Assembly: GCA_027053695.1 (NCBI GenBank)
Contig: JALUHL010000227.1
Coordinates: 1 to 6,615 of the forward strand
Reading direction: 5' to 3'
DNA: 6,615 nucleotides
Origin: Ghiorsea sp.
GTDB lineage: Bacteria; Pseudomonadota; Zetaproteobacteria; Mariprofundales; Mariprofundaceae
The position numbers and the translations under genes were made by a program. A model generated the notes under the pieces. It was not told where the DNA came from and did no database searches. It saw only the letters and a list, made by a program, of their open reading frames with translations. Positions 1 to 4,300 of this stretch are shown here, one piece after another. Numbering within the stretch: position 1 is the stretch's first letter; every line of letters starts with the position of its first letter.

Positions 1-361
1 ATGGCTTGCCTATCAGAAAAAGGCCGATATTCAGATTACCCCAACCGATTGGATATTCTTTATGCTCGCTTTATGCGCTTTGCCTTTATGGTATATCCAT
101 GATGACCCATTATGGACGGTGGTGATTCTTACCAGCATTGATGCTTTGGGCTTTGGCTCAACCTTTCGCAAGTCATATCACAAACCTTTTGATGAGCAGC
201 TTGGCTTTTATGTGCTGATGACCACGCGCAATGCTGTGTCTATCGCTGCCCTCATGCATTATTCTATCACCACCGTGATTTTTCCTGCGCTTACGGGGTT
301 CTTAGGTTTGCTCTTTATTTTGATGTTGCTTGTGCGGCGCAGGCAAGTTGGGCATGGTTAG
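1..361 (+). CDS. Hypothetical small membrane protein, 5' end outside window
   Basis: The reading frame is already open at base 2 and runs without a stop to TAG at 359-361, so the gene begins left of the window; the ATG at 62 is only the first internal Met. About 119 codons are visible. The peptide has hydrophobic stretches around WIFFMLALCALPLWYI, LWTVVILTSIDALGF and, near the C-terminus, FPALTGFLGLLFILMLLV, followed by a basic tail RRRQ. That suggests at least three inner-membrane helices with a positively charged cytoplasmic end. A central segment contains GFGSTFRKSYHKPFDEQ, which resembles uncharacterised membrane proteins seen in many bacteria; I know no function for them. It ends 3 bp before the DUF2238 gene, so the two are probably cotranscribed and translationally coupled. 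The membrane location is well supported; the role is unknown. Confidence 0.7.
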   Translation, partial: WLAYQKKADIQITPTDWIFFMLALCALPLWYIHDDPLWTVVILTSIDALGFGSTFRKSYHKPFDEQLGFYVLMTTRNAVSIAALMHYSITTVIFPALTGFLGLLFILMLLVRRRQVGHG

Positions 362-364
362 CTG

Positions 365-964
365 ATGTTACGAAATATCTGGTTATTCATTTTTTTTACT
401 GTGCTGATTTGGTCAGGCATTTATCCCAAAGATTATTTCACTTGGTTTTTAGAGGTTGTGCCTGCTTTGATTGGTTTTGTGGTGATGGCGTGGACATACA
501 AAACCTTTCCGCTTACGCCGTTGGTATATACCCTTATTCTTGTTCACTGCGTTATCCTCATGGTCGGCGGGCACTATACCTATGCCGAAGTGCCACTGTT
601 TGACTGGTTGGCAGAGGTGATGGATTGGCAGCGCAACAACTACGATAAAGTCGGGCATTTTGCCCAAGGTTTTGTGCCTGTGATGGTGGCAAGAGAGATT
701 GTGATTCGCAAAGGTATTATTCCATTTCCTGCTTGGCGAAACTTCTTTATTGTCTGCTTTTGTTTGGCATTCAGCGCGTTCTATGAACTTATCGAATGGT
801 GGGTGGCGATAAGCACGGGGGAAGGCGCTGAAGCCTTTTTAGGTACACAAGGTTATGCGTGGGACACCCAATCGGATATGGGTTTTGCACTGCTCGGCGC
901 AATCACAGGGCTTATTTTATTAAGCCATTGGCATGATAAGTTCTTAGTGAAATTTAATTGTTAG
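365..964 (+). CDS. DUF2238 / YjdF-family inner membrane protein
   Basis: A 199-residue polytopic membrane protein carrying the signatures of the DUF2238 (E. coli YjdF-like) family: GGHYTYAEVP at residues 68-77, NNYDKVGHFAQGFVP at 91-105, AFYELIEWW at 138-146 and GTQGYAWDTQSDM at 160-172. Hydrophobic helices lie at about 5-20, 30-45, 52-68, 126-142 and 172-187. The conserved His, Asp, Glu and Trp residues next to membrane segments suggest a catalytic or metal-binding site in the membrane, but the family's function is not established as far as I know. The length is close to the usual 200-210 residues, so it looks intact. The ATG starts 3 bp after the stop of the upstream membrane gene and has no strong Shine-Dalgarno sequence, which fits translational coupling. 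Its last 11 bases overlap the 3' end of the convergent PIN-like gene, and no terminator is visible between them. Confidence 0.88.
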   Translation: MLRNIWLFIFFTVLIWSGIYPKDYFTWFLEVVPALIGFVVMAWTYKTFPLTPLVYTLILVHCVILMVGGHYTYAEVPLFDWLAEVMDWQRNNYDKVGHFAQGFVPVMVAREIVIRKGIIPFPAWRNFFIVCFCLAFSAFYELIEWWVAISTGEGAEAFLGTQGYAWDTQSDMGFALLGAITGLILLSHWHDKFLVKFNC

Positions 965-1961
965 CATTTTCTTTAAGGCTGTATTTTTTTAATGAACTAG
1001 GTTGAATTATTGTAGCAATCATTCCTTCCTTTTTGTATGGAACATGAGTTGCCTTAGCTACAAATTTTCTATATTTAAATATAGCGTCAGCCTTCTTATA
1101 TAGACGGTAATCTGAAGTCAAAAATCCCCCGCATAAAGATGCATAGCCTAGGTGTCGCCCATCGGAAAGTATGTTTCCAATTTTATTATGCTTGGGAAGC
1201 CCCTTGTCTGGATGAAAGCCCATCATGTTTAGGACTAGGTGGCAGCCTGCAACACTGCCAATTCTACTAAGTTCGACTTCTACTCCAGGAATAGATTCAA
1301 AGCCAAAGAACTGTTCTTTCGTCACTTTACCTTCTACCTTTTCTTTTAAACTATCCCAAATAACATCAATCGGGTTATCTTCATTGCTTAAACCATATGG
1401 AAAACCAAACTCGCGTCTTGTTTTTGTCAAAGGTCGCTTTTGTGACAAATCTTTTTCAATGAAACTCTCAAAATCTTCAGCTACATTAATAGCTTTTTCA
1501 GCTAATTCATCTGCATTTGGGTATTCATACCTTTTGGCATCTCTAGCAATCGTGGTCAAAGAATTTGGTATTTTACTAAGTTCTTCAAAGTTGTCTGCCC
1601 CTAGAAGTCTTAACAGCAGTTCATTGAAACCCTGCTGACCCTCATCATCGGGTGGGGTAGATTCCTGATATCGCGCAAAATTTTCATATGGATCTTCATA
1701 TTCCAAGCAAACACCAATATGGTCAATGTCATATTCCCCATGTTCATTAGTGACTAGAGGAACAGCTTTTAGAGCTTCAATACCTTTTAACATATCGGTA
1801 TTCCCACTTCGGATTATTTCATCAAAGTGTACATCTGAGTACGCGAATCTGACTGAGCCAACTGTAATGATTTCTAATTCCCCAGATGCGACATACCTAA
1901 AGATATTAGAATCAACATACATAGTAAGCGTGTTTGGGTCTGTGTATGTTGTAGTTGTCAT
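954..1961 (-). CDS. PIN-like domain nuclease candidate (335 aa)
   Basis: Not a protein I can name, but both ends read as a split PIN-like fold. Near the N-terminus is MYVDSNIFRYVASG (Asp17 as first acidic ligand), then SDVHFDEII with Glu48. Near the C-terminus is SDGRHLGYASLCGGFLTSDYRLYKKADA (shown in two parts: Asp267 and His270 on the helix, Asp284 in the LTSD strand end). These four acids match the usual metal-binding set of PIN ribonucleases. Residues about 75-255 form a long, charged, probably helical insertion, so the protein is more than twice the size of a VapC toxin. The ATG at 1961-1959 lies 4 bp after the stop of the duplicated permease tail, and AAGGAA abuts it too closely for a good Shine-Dalgarno; Met14 is an alternative start. 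Parts of the gene are AT-rich (17 G/C in bases 1021-1080). A defence or toxin role is inference from fold and context. Final codons overlap the convergent DUF2238 gene. Confidence 0.65.
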   Translation of the reverse strand: MTTTTYTDPNTLTMYVDSNIFRYVASGELEIITVGSVRFAYSDVHFDEIIRSGNTDMLKGIEALKAVPLVTNEHGEYDIDHIGVCLEYEDPYENFARYQESTPPDDEGQQGFNELLLRLLGADNFEELSKIPNSLTTIARDAKRYEYPNADELAEKAINVAEDFESFIEKDLSQKRPLTKTRREFGFPYGLSNEDNPIDVIWDSLKEKVEGKVTKEQFFGFESIPGVEVELSRIGSVAGCHLVLNMMGFHPDKGLPKHNKIGNILSDGRHLGYASLCGGFLTSDYRLYKKADAIFKYRKFVAKATHVPYKKEGMIATIIQPSSLKKYSLKENANN

Positions 1962-1965
1962 TTCC

Positions 1966-2031
1966 TTATTGCCGAATGCGCGGGTCAGCCCATGCGTATG
2001 CTAAATCTGCGATAAGGTTGCCGAACAGGCT
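1966..2031 (-). repeat. Direct repeat, copy A (permease 3' end, att-like)
   Basis: Matches 2789-2854 in the same orientation at a constant offset of 823 bp. By hand alignment 59 of 66 bases agree, with an uninterrupted identical core of 43 bp at 1982-2024. The four mismatches on the stop-codon side are all at third codon positions and silent; the three on the other side give Phe/Leu, a silent Leu change and Ser/Thr. The match stops just short of the antitoxin stop codon. Confidence 0.9.
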
Positions 2032-2040
2032 GGCTTGCAT
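1966..2040 (-). pseudogene. Detached copy of the permease gene 3' end (24-codon open frame)
   Basis: On the minus strand an open frame starts with ATG at 2040-2038, directly after the antitoxin stop codon (2043-2041), and ends with TAA at 1968-1966. Its last 21 codons (1969-2031) correspond to residues 303-323 of the neighbouring DppB-type permease, including GNLIADLAYAWADPRIRQ, with 19 of 21 residues identical. There is no trace here of the preceding 300 residues, so this is a tail fragment and not a working permease. It may be an att-like remnant of integration. The frame is in phase with the antitoxin gene and ends 4 bp before the PIN-like start, so a 24-residue peptide could be translated and could couple the two genes. 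That is conjecture; a passive scar is simpler. Confidence 0.75.
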
Positions 2041-2412
2041 TTACACTTCTACCCTAAACTCAATTTTATCATCCAAGTTGGAGGTGATAACCTTGCATAC
2101 ACCGTGACCAGGGTTGGTTTCTTTGGTGATGGTCACCAAATCATACTTGGACAAAATCTTTAAATCATTGTTTAAGCTGATAGGGCTTCGGTTTAAGGCT
2201 TTTGCCAAGTGAGAAAAAATAGCTGTTTTTTCTTTCCTTAAATACTTCACCAGATTCGTGCGCTCAGGCTTGAGCAAAAGCATCAAGTCTTTGGCATCTA
2301 CCCATATGGTGTTTTTGGGTGTGATAGCTATGCCACTATCTATTTCTTTTGCAGTTTCTTTGGCTGATGCAAAGAAATCAGAAAGTGTACCTGCTTTGAT
2401 TTCAATACTCAT
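2041..2412 (-). CDS. TumA-like winged-helix antitoxin / HVO_A0114-type DNA-binding protein
   Basis: A 123-residue protein resembling the MarR-like HVO_A0114 family, members of which are paired with TumE-family toxins. Visible family features are ETAKEID at residues 19-25, TIWVDAKDLMLLLKPERTNLVKYL around 35-58 (given in parts: TIW at 35-37, LKPERTNL at 47-54), a winged helix-turn-helix at about 64-91 with HLAKALNRSPISLNNDLKIL, and the wing NPGHGVCK at 100-107. The expected role is to bind DNA and repress its own operon and, as antitoxin, to neutralise the product of the upstream gene. Its ATG overlaps the upstream stop (ATGA), and a strong AAGGAG lies 8 nt upstream. It ends immediately before the duplicated permease tail. 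The DNA-binding fold is well supported; the antitoxin role comes from its pairing. Confidence 0.78.
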   Translation of the reverse strand: MSIEIKAGTLSDFFASAKETAKEIDSGIAITPKNTIWVDAKDLMLLLKPERTNLVKYLRKEKTAIFSHLAKALNRSPISLNNDLKILSKYDLVTITKETNPGHGVCKVITSNLDDKIEFRVEV

Positions 2413-2720
2413 TGGATATACTCCTTAATCTCCTGCTCAAATTGCTTCACTAAATCTTCATAGCTGGTGAAATCATCAACGGGTGAAATTTCACCAAGAT
2501 AGTGTTTATGGTGATAATCATGGGCATTATCATAACCAATCACTCGACCATTATCGCCTTGGAATAAGCTGTGATTGATGTATGCGATACTGTATTTCAC
2601 AACCTTACCACTACTATCTTGCCAAGCTTCGATTTTAATCGCTCCACCCCCTTTCTTTTGTGGAATAGTGTAGCTTTCATCAACAACTTTTAGGTATCGA
2701 GTTCTTTTTCTTTGACCCAT
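2409..2720 (-). CDS. TumE-family (DUF6516) toxin candidate
   Basis: A 103-residue basic, single-domain protein. The recognisable signature is GYDNAHDYHHKHY at residues 62-74, preceded by the strand VKYSIAYINH at 41-50 and followed by an acidic helix SYEDLVKQFEQEIKEYI at 86-102; this pattern fits the TumE/DUF6516 toxin family. The His-rich motif is the likely active or metal-binding region, although I know of no settled biochemical target. The length is typical, so the gene appears intact. It is the first gene of a toxin-antitoxin order operon and overlaps the antitoxin start by 4 bases. A near-consensus extended -10 element ends 8 nt before the ATG and there is no Shine-Dalgarno, so a leaderless or nearly leaderless mRNA is expected. 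It lies 68 bp downstream of the permease stop on the same strand, so readthrough from that gene is also possible. Confidence 0.75.
   Translation of the reverse strand: MGQRKRTRYLKVVDESYTIPQKKGGGAIKIEAWQDSSGKVVKYSIAYINHSLFQGDNGRVIGYDNAHDYHHKHYLGEISPVDDFTSYEDLVKQFEQEIKEYIQ
2421..2426 (-). promoter_or_regulatory. Strong Shine-Dalgarno of the antitoxin gene
   Basis: AAGGAG on the minus strand, 8 nt before the antitoxin ATG and inside the last codons of the toxin gene. It fixes the antitoxin start and contrasts with the absence of any such site before the toxin. Confidence 0.75.
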
Positions 2721-2728
2721 GATGATGA

Positions 2729-2757
2729 ATTATAGCAGATAAATAAATATTTATAAA
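2729..2757 (-). promoter_or_regulatory. Promoter of the toxin-antitoxin operon
   Basis: On the minus strand TGCTATAAT gives an extended -10 (TATAAT at 2734-2729). Seventeen bases upstream is TTTATA (2757-2752), which matches four of six -35 consensus bases. Predicted transcription start is at about 2722-2720, on or next to the toxin ATG. The promoter overlaps a 12-bp palindrome that could be its operator. Confidence 0.65.
2743..2754. promoter_or_regulatory. Perfect 12-bp palindrome, candidate operator
   Basis: ATAAATATTTAT is its own reverse complement. It lies in the -10/-35 spacer and covers part of the -35 element of the toxin-antitoxin promoter, where a repressing winged-helix antitoxin could block RNA polymerase. 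AT-rich palindromes arise by chance easily, so this is a suggestion from position. Confidence 0.4.
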
Positions 2758-2788
2758 GCTGCGCTGTAATACATAAGGAAATAAGGAG

Positions 2789-2854
2789 TTACTGTCGAAT
2801 ACGTGGGTCAGCCCATGCGTATGCTAAATCTGCGATAAGGTTGCCGAGTAGGGT
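2789..2854 (-). repeat. Direct repeat, copy B (3' end of the intact permease gene)
   Basis: The last 21 codons and stop of the permease gene, repeated at 1966-2031 (59 of 66 bases; identical core 2805-2847). Codons in the last part differ from copy A only at silent third positions: CCA/CCG, CGT/CGC, CGA/CGG and CAG/CAA. Confidence 0.9.
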
Positions 2855-3760
2855 TAAGATTGCACCGATGACGGTAATACCCATGACAAGGGGATAATCC
2901 CTTGAAAGCACAGCTTCAAAGAACAATAAGCCCATGCCAGGAATAGAAAATAACTGCTCCACAATCACTGAACCACCAATCAGCCCCGGAATGGATAAAC
3001 CCAAAAGCGTAATCATGGGTAAAAGTGCGTTTTTCAGAGCTAAGCGGTAGTTGATGGCTGTTTCAGATACGCCCATAGCCCTAGCTGTGGTGATATATTC
3101 GCTGCGAATCACATCCAACATGCCTGTACGCATAAATCTAGACATGCCTGCAAGCCCACCGATAGCGGAGACAAATACGGGTAAAATAAGATGTTTTAAG
3201 AGGTCTAGCTGCTGCTCAAGCCAGCTTAATTGCTGCCAGCCATACTCATGTATGCCTGAGATGGGGAGAAACTGCATATTTACGCCTAAAGCCATCATCA
3301 ACAAAAGCCCCAGCCAAAAGGATGGAATGGCAAAAGCTAAGAATACGAATACGGTTAAGCTGCGGTCTATCCACGAATCTTTGCGCACGGCAGAGACAAT
3401 GCCAATGGGAATGGCAACAATAAGAATCAATGCCATAGCCAGCACATTGATCCAAAGGGTGACAGGCAATCGTTCAGCAATTTTATCCAGCACAGGGCGG
3501 CTATCTGCCGAAAAAGAGTTACCAAAATCAAGAGTGGCAAGCCTGCTTAACCAGTCAAAATACTGAACATACAAAGGTTGGTCTAGGCCATAAAATGAGC
3601 GTAGGCGCTCAATATCTTGGGCGGAGACTTTGGGGTCGAAAGCTTGACCGACTACGGATGGTTCGCCGGGGGCAAGGTGCATCATGCCAAAGGATATGAT
3701 GGTGATGCCCAAGAGTAGGGGGATCATGCCTATCAGACGTTTGAGTGCGTAAGCTTTCAT
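2789..3760 (-). CDS. DppB/OppB-type ABC transporter permease
   Basis: Inner-membrane permease of the peptide/nickel ABC importer class. With the ATG at 3760-3758 it is 323 residues, a normal length, starting MKAYALKRLIGMIPLLLGIT, the usual first helix. The periplasmic loop holds HLAPGEP (28-34) and FYGLDQPLYVQYFDWL (56-71). Further helices lie at about 100-123, 134-158, 190-210, 246-268 and 290-312. The cytoplasmic coupling (EAA) loop is at about 221-243, with EYITTARAMGVSETAINYRL, followed by EQLFSIPGMG (268-277). The C-terminus ADPRIRQ is typical. An in-frame TTG at 3796 would add 12 residues but has no family support or ribosome site, so I prefer the ATG. Partner permease (DppC type), ATPases and binding protein are all missing from this window, leaving an orphan permease. 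Its 3' end is duplicated at 1966-2031. Substrate cannot be read from the sequence. Confidence 0.9.
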   Translation of the reverse strand: MKAYALKRLIGMIPLLLGITIISFGMMHLAPGEPSVVGQAFDPKVSAQDIERLRSFYGLDQPLYVQYFDWLSRLATLDFGNSFSADSRPVLDKIAERLPVTLWINVLAMALILIVAIPIGIVSAVRKDSWIDRSLTVFVFLAFAIPSFWLGLLLMMALGVNMQFLPISGIHEYGWQQLSWLEQQLDLLKHLILPVFVSAIGGLAGMSRFMRTGMLDVIRSEYITTARAMGVSETAINYRLALKNALLPMITLLGLSIPGLIGGSVIVEQLFSIPGMGLLFFEAVLSRDYPLVMGITVIGAILTLLGNLIADLAYAWADPRIRQ

Positions 3761-3803
3761 GGCTGCAAGCGTATGTGTGATGAAGGTATAAGGCAATTAT
3801 TTG

Positions 3804-3832
3804 AACCGCAGAGTGCGAAGAGTTACGCAGAG
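3804..3832 (-). repeat. 29-bp CTCTGCG repeat, copy 1 (inverted)
   Basis: Reverse complement matches the copies at 3939-3967 and 4208-4236 at 26 of 29 bases; the three differences lie in the middle. Begins AACCGCAGAG on the + strand. Confidence 0.85.
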
Positions 3833-3938
3833 TTTTATAACCCCTTCCTTTCCATGCTTGATACAAACCTCATGCTAACTCATCTTTATTAAACTATAGC
3901 TACATTCAAGAACAAACACCTAACAACATTTTGTTTTT

Positions 3939-3967
3939 CTCTGCGTAACTCTGCGACCTCTGCGGTT
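3939..3967 (+). repeat. 29-bp CTCTGCG repeat, copy 2
   Basis: Identical over 29 bp to 4208-4236. Internally it is three heptamers CTCTGCG spaced by TAA and AC, ending in GGTT. Confidence 0.9.
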
Positions 3968-3981
3968 GGCTTTTATCTTCA

Positions 3982-4001
3982 TTTCTTTGTTATCAAAGAA
4001 A
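3982..4001. repeat. Perfect 8-bp hairpin TTTCTTTG/CAAAGAAA
   Basis: TTTCTTTG (3982-3989), loop TTAT, then CAAAGAAA (3994-4001). It has low GC and no U-tract, so it is not a good intrinsic terminator. It probably belongs to the surrounding repeat mosaic. Confidence 0.55.
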
Positions 4002-4023
4002 CGAAGCAAAGAAAATACCCTAA

Positions 4024-4124
4024 ATAGCTGCGTATTTCCTCTGCAAAAGCTGGAGGTCGGGCGCAAAACAAAGCACGTGTTTTGCTTTATTCCCTTCTTC
4101 CACCTTTTACTTCGGCGCAGCTAT
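4024..4124. repeat. About 100-bp imperfect palindrome, MITE-like
   Basis: Outer arms ATAGCTGCG (4024-4032) and CGCAGCTAT (4116-4124) are perfect 9-bp inverted copies. Inner arms GCAAAACA (4063-4070) and TGTTTTGC (4078-4085) are perfect 8-bp copies. Both pairs share the same centre at 4074. Between them AAAAGCTGGAGGTCGGG pairs with the complement of the right side at about 13 of 17 positions after a 5-base shift. It could fold into a long hairpin and may be a non-autonomous repeat. Confidence 0.5.
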
Positions 4125-4142
4125 AACAGGGGAAAACTCGTC

Positions 4143-4162
4143 ATTCCCGCGTAGGCGGGAAT
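4143..4162. repeat. REP/dRS3-like 20-bp palindrome
   Basis: ATTCCCGC-GTAG-GCGGGAAT, a perfect 8-bp stem with a 4-base loop. It is the same form as the ATTCCC...GGGAAT repeats known as dRS3 in Neisseria and found as intergenic repeats in many proteobacteria. A single copy occurs in this window. Confidence 0.75.
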
Positions 4163-4177
4163 CCACTTTATTTATCC

Positions 4178-4196
4178 CTTCGTGTACTTCGTGGTT
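4178..4196 (+). repeat. CTTCGTG double-heptamer repeat
   Basis: CTTCGTG at 4178-4184 and again at 4187-4193, separated by TA and followed by GTT. Its build (a spaced heptamer ending in GGTT) echoes the 29-bp CTCTGCG repeat that starts 12 bp further on. Confidence 0.5.
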
Positions 4197-4207
4197 CATT
4201 CATATTC

Positions 4208-4236
4208 CTCTGCGTAACTCTGCGACCTCTGCGGTT
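4208..4236 (+). repeat. 29-bp CTCTGCG repeat, copy 3
   Basis: Exact 29-bp copy of 3939-3967 in the same orientation, 269 bp away. Together with copy 1 it brackets the rest of the intergenic repeats. Confidence 0.9.
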
Positions 4237-4260
4237 CAAGCTTTTTGGTGTAAAAGTGAA

Positions 4261-4288
4261 TTGATGCAATCTTTTTATATTTTTATAA
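4261..4288 (+). promoter_or_regulatory. Possible serB promoter
   Basis: TTGATG (4261-4266) and TTATAA (4283-4288) with a 16-bp spacer. A start at about 4295 would leave only a few leader bases before the serB ATG. The surroundings are A/T-rich, so chance matches are likely. Confidence 0.35.
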
Positions 4289-4300
4289 GCTACGGCTTAT
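4285..4300 (+). promoter_or_regulatory. UNCG-type hairpin covering the serB start
   Basis: ATAAGC-TACG-GCTTAT is a perfect 6-bp stem closed as C(UACG)G, an unusually stable tetraloop class in RNA. Bases A and T of the serB ATG (4299-4300) are the last stem bases and the G can wobble-pair with U at 4284. No Shine-Dalgarno is present upstream. It could limit serB initiation if the transcript begins upstream of it. Confidence 0.45.

Larger units (their letters stand above)
3761..4298. other. Repeat-rich divergent intergenic region
   Basis: 538 bp between the divergent permease and serB genes. I see no credible coding sequence: the 62-codon open frame at 3966-4154 reads through listed hairpins and has no ribosome site or protein-like pattern. 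The space is filled by three copies of a 29-bp repeat, an A/T-rich hairpin, a roughly 100-bp imperfect palindrome, a REP-like 20-bp palindrome, a CTTCGTG double heptamer, and a possible serB promoter. I found no convincing promoter for the permease gene. Confidence 0.7.

Noticed and set aside
1225..1638. 137-codon open frame opposite the PIN-like gene
   Set aside because: Ser/Leu/Pro-rich composition without domain pattern or ribosome site; it mirrors the coding minus strand.
1966..2854. Classical insertion sequence or composite transposon between the direct repeats
   Set aside because: The repeats are gene-tail sequence in frame, not inverted-repeat ends, and no transposase or short target duplication is visible.
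3761..3796. TTG start at 3796 giving a 335-residue permease
   Set aside because: The extra 12 residues have no family counterpart and no ribosome site. The ATG at 3760 gives the standard N-terminus just before the first helix.
3966..4154. 62-codon open frame on the + strand in the intergenic region
   Set aside because: It is made of the hairpin, the imperfect palindrome and the REP-like element read as codons, with no ribosome site and no protein-like pattern.
4143..4175. Intrinsic terminator at the GC-rich palindrome
   Set aside because: No gene ends nearby on either strand, and the following bases are not a U-tract.
3804..4236. CRISPR array suggested by repeated 29-bp units
   Set aside because: Only three copies, one inverted, with irregular gaps (106 and 240 bp) holding other repeats; no spacers or cas genes.
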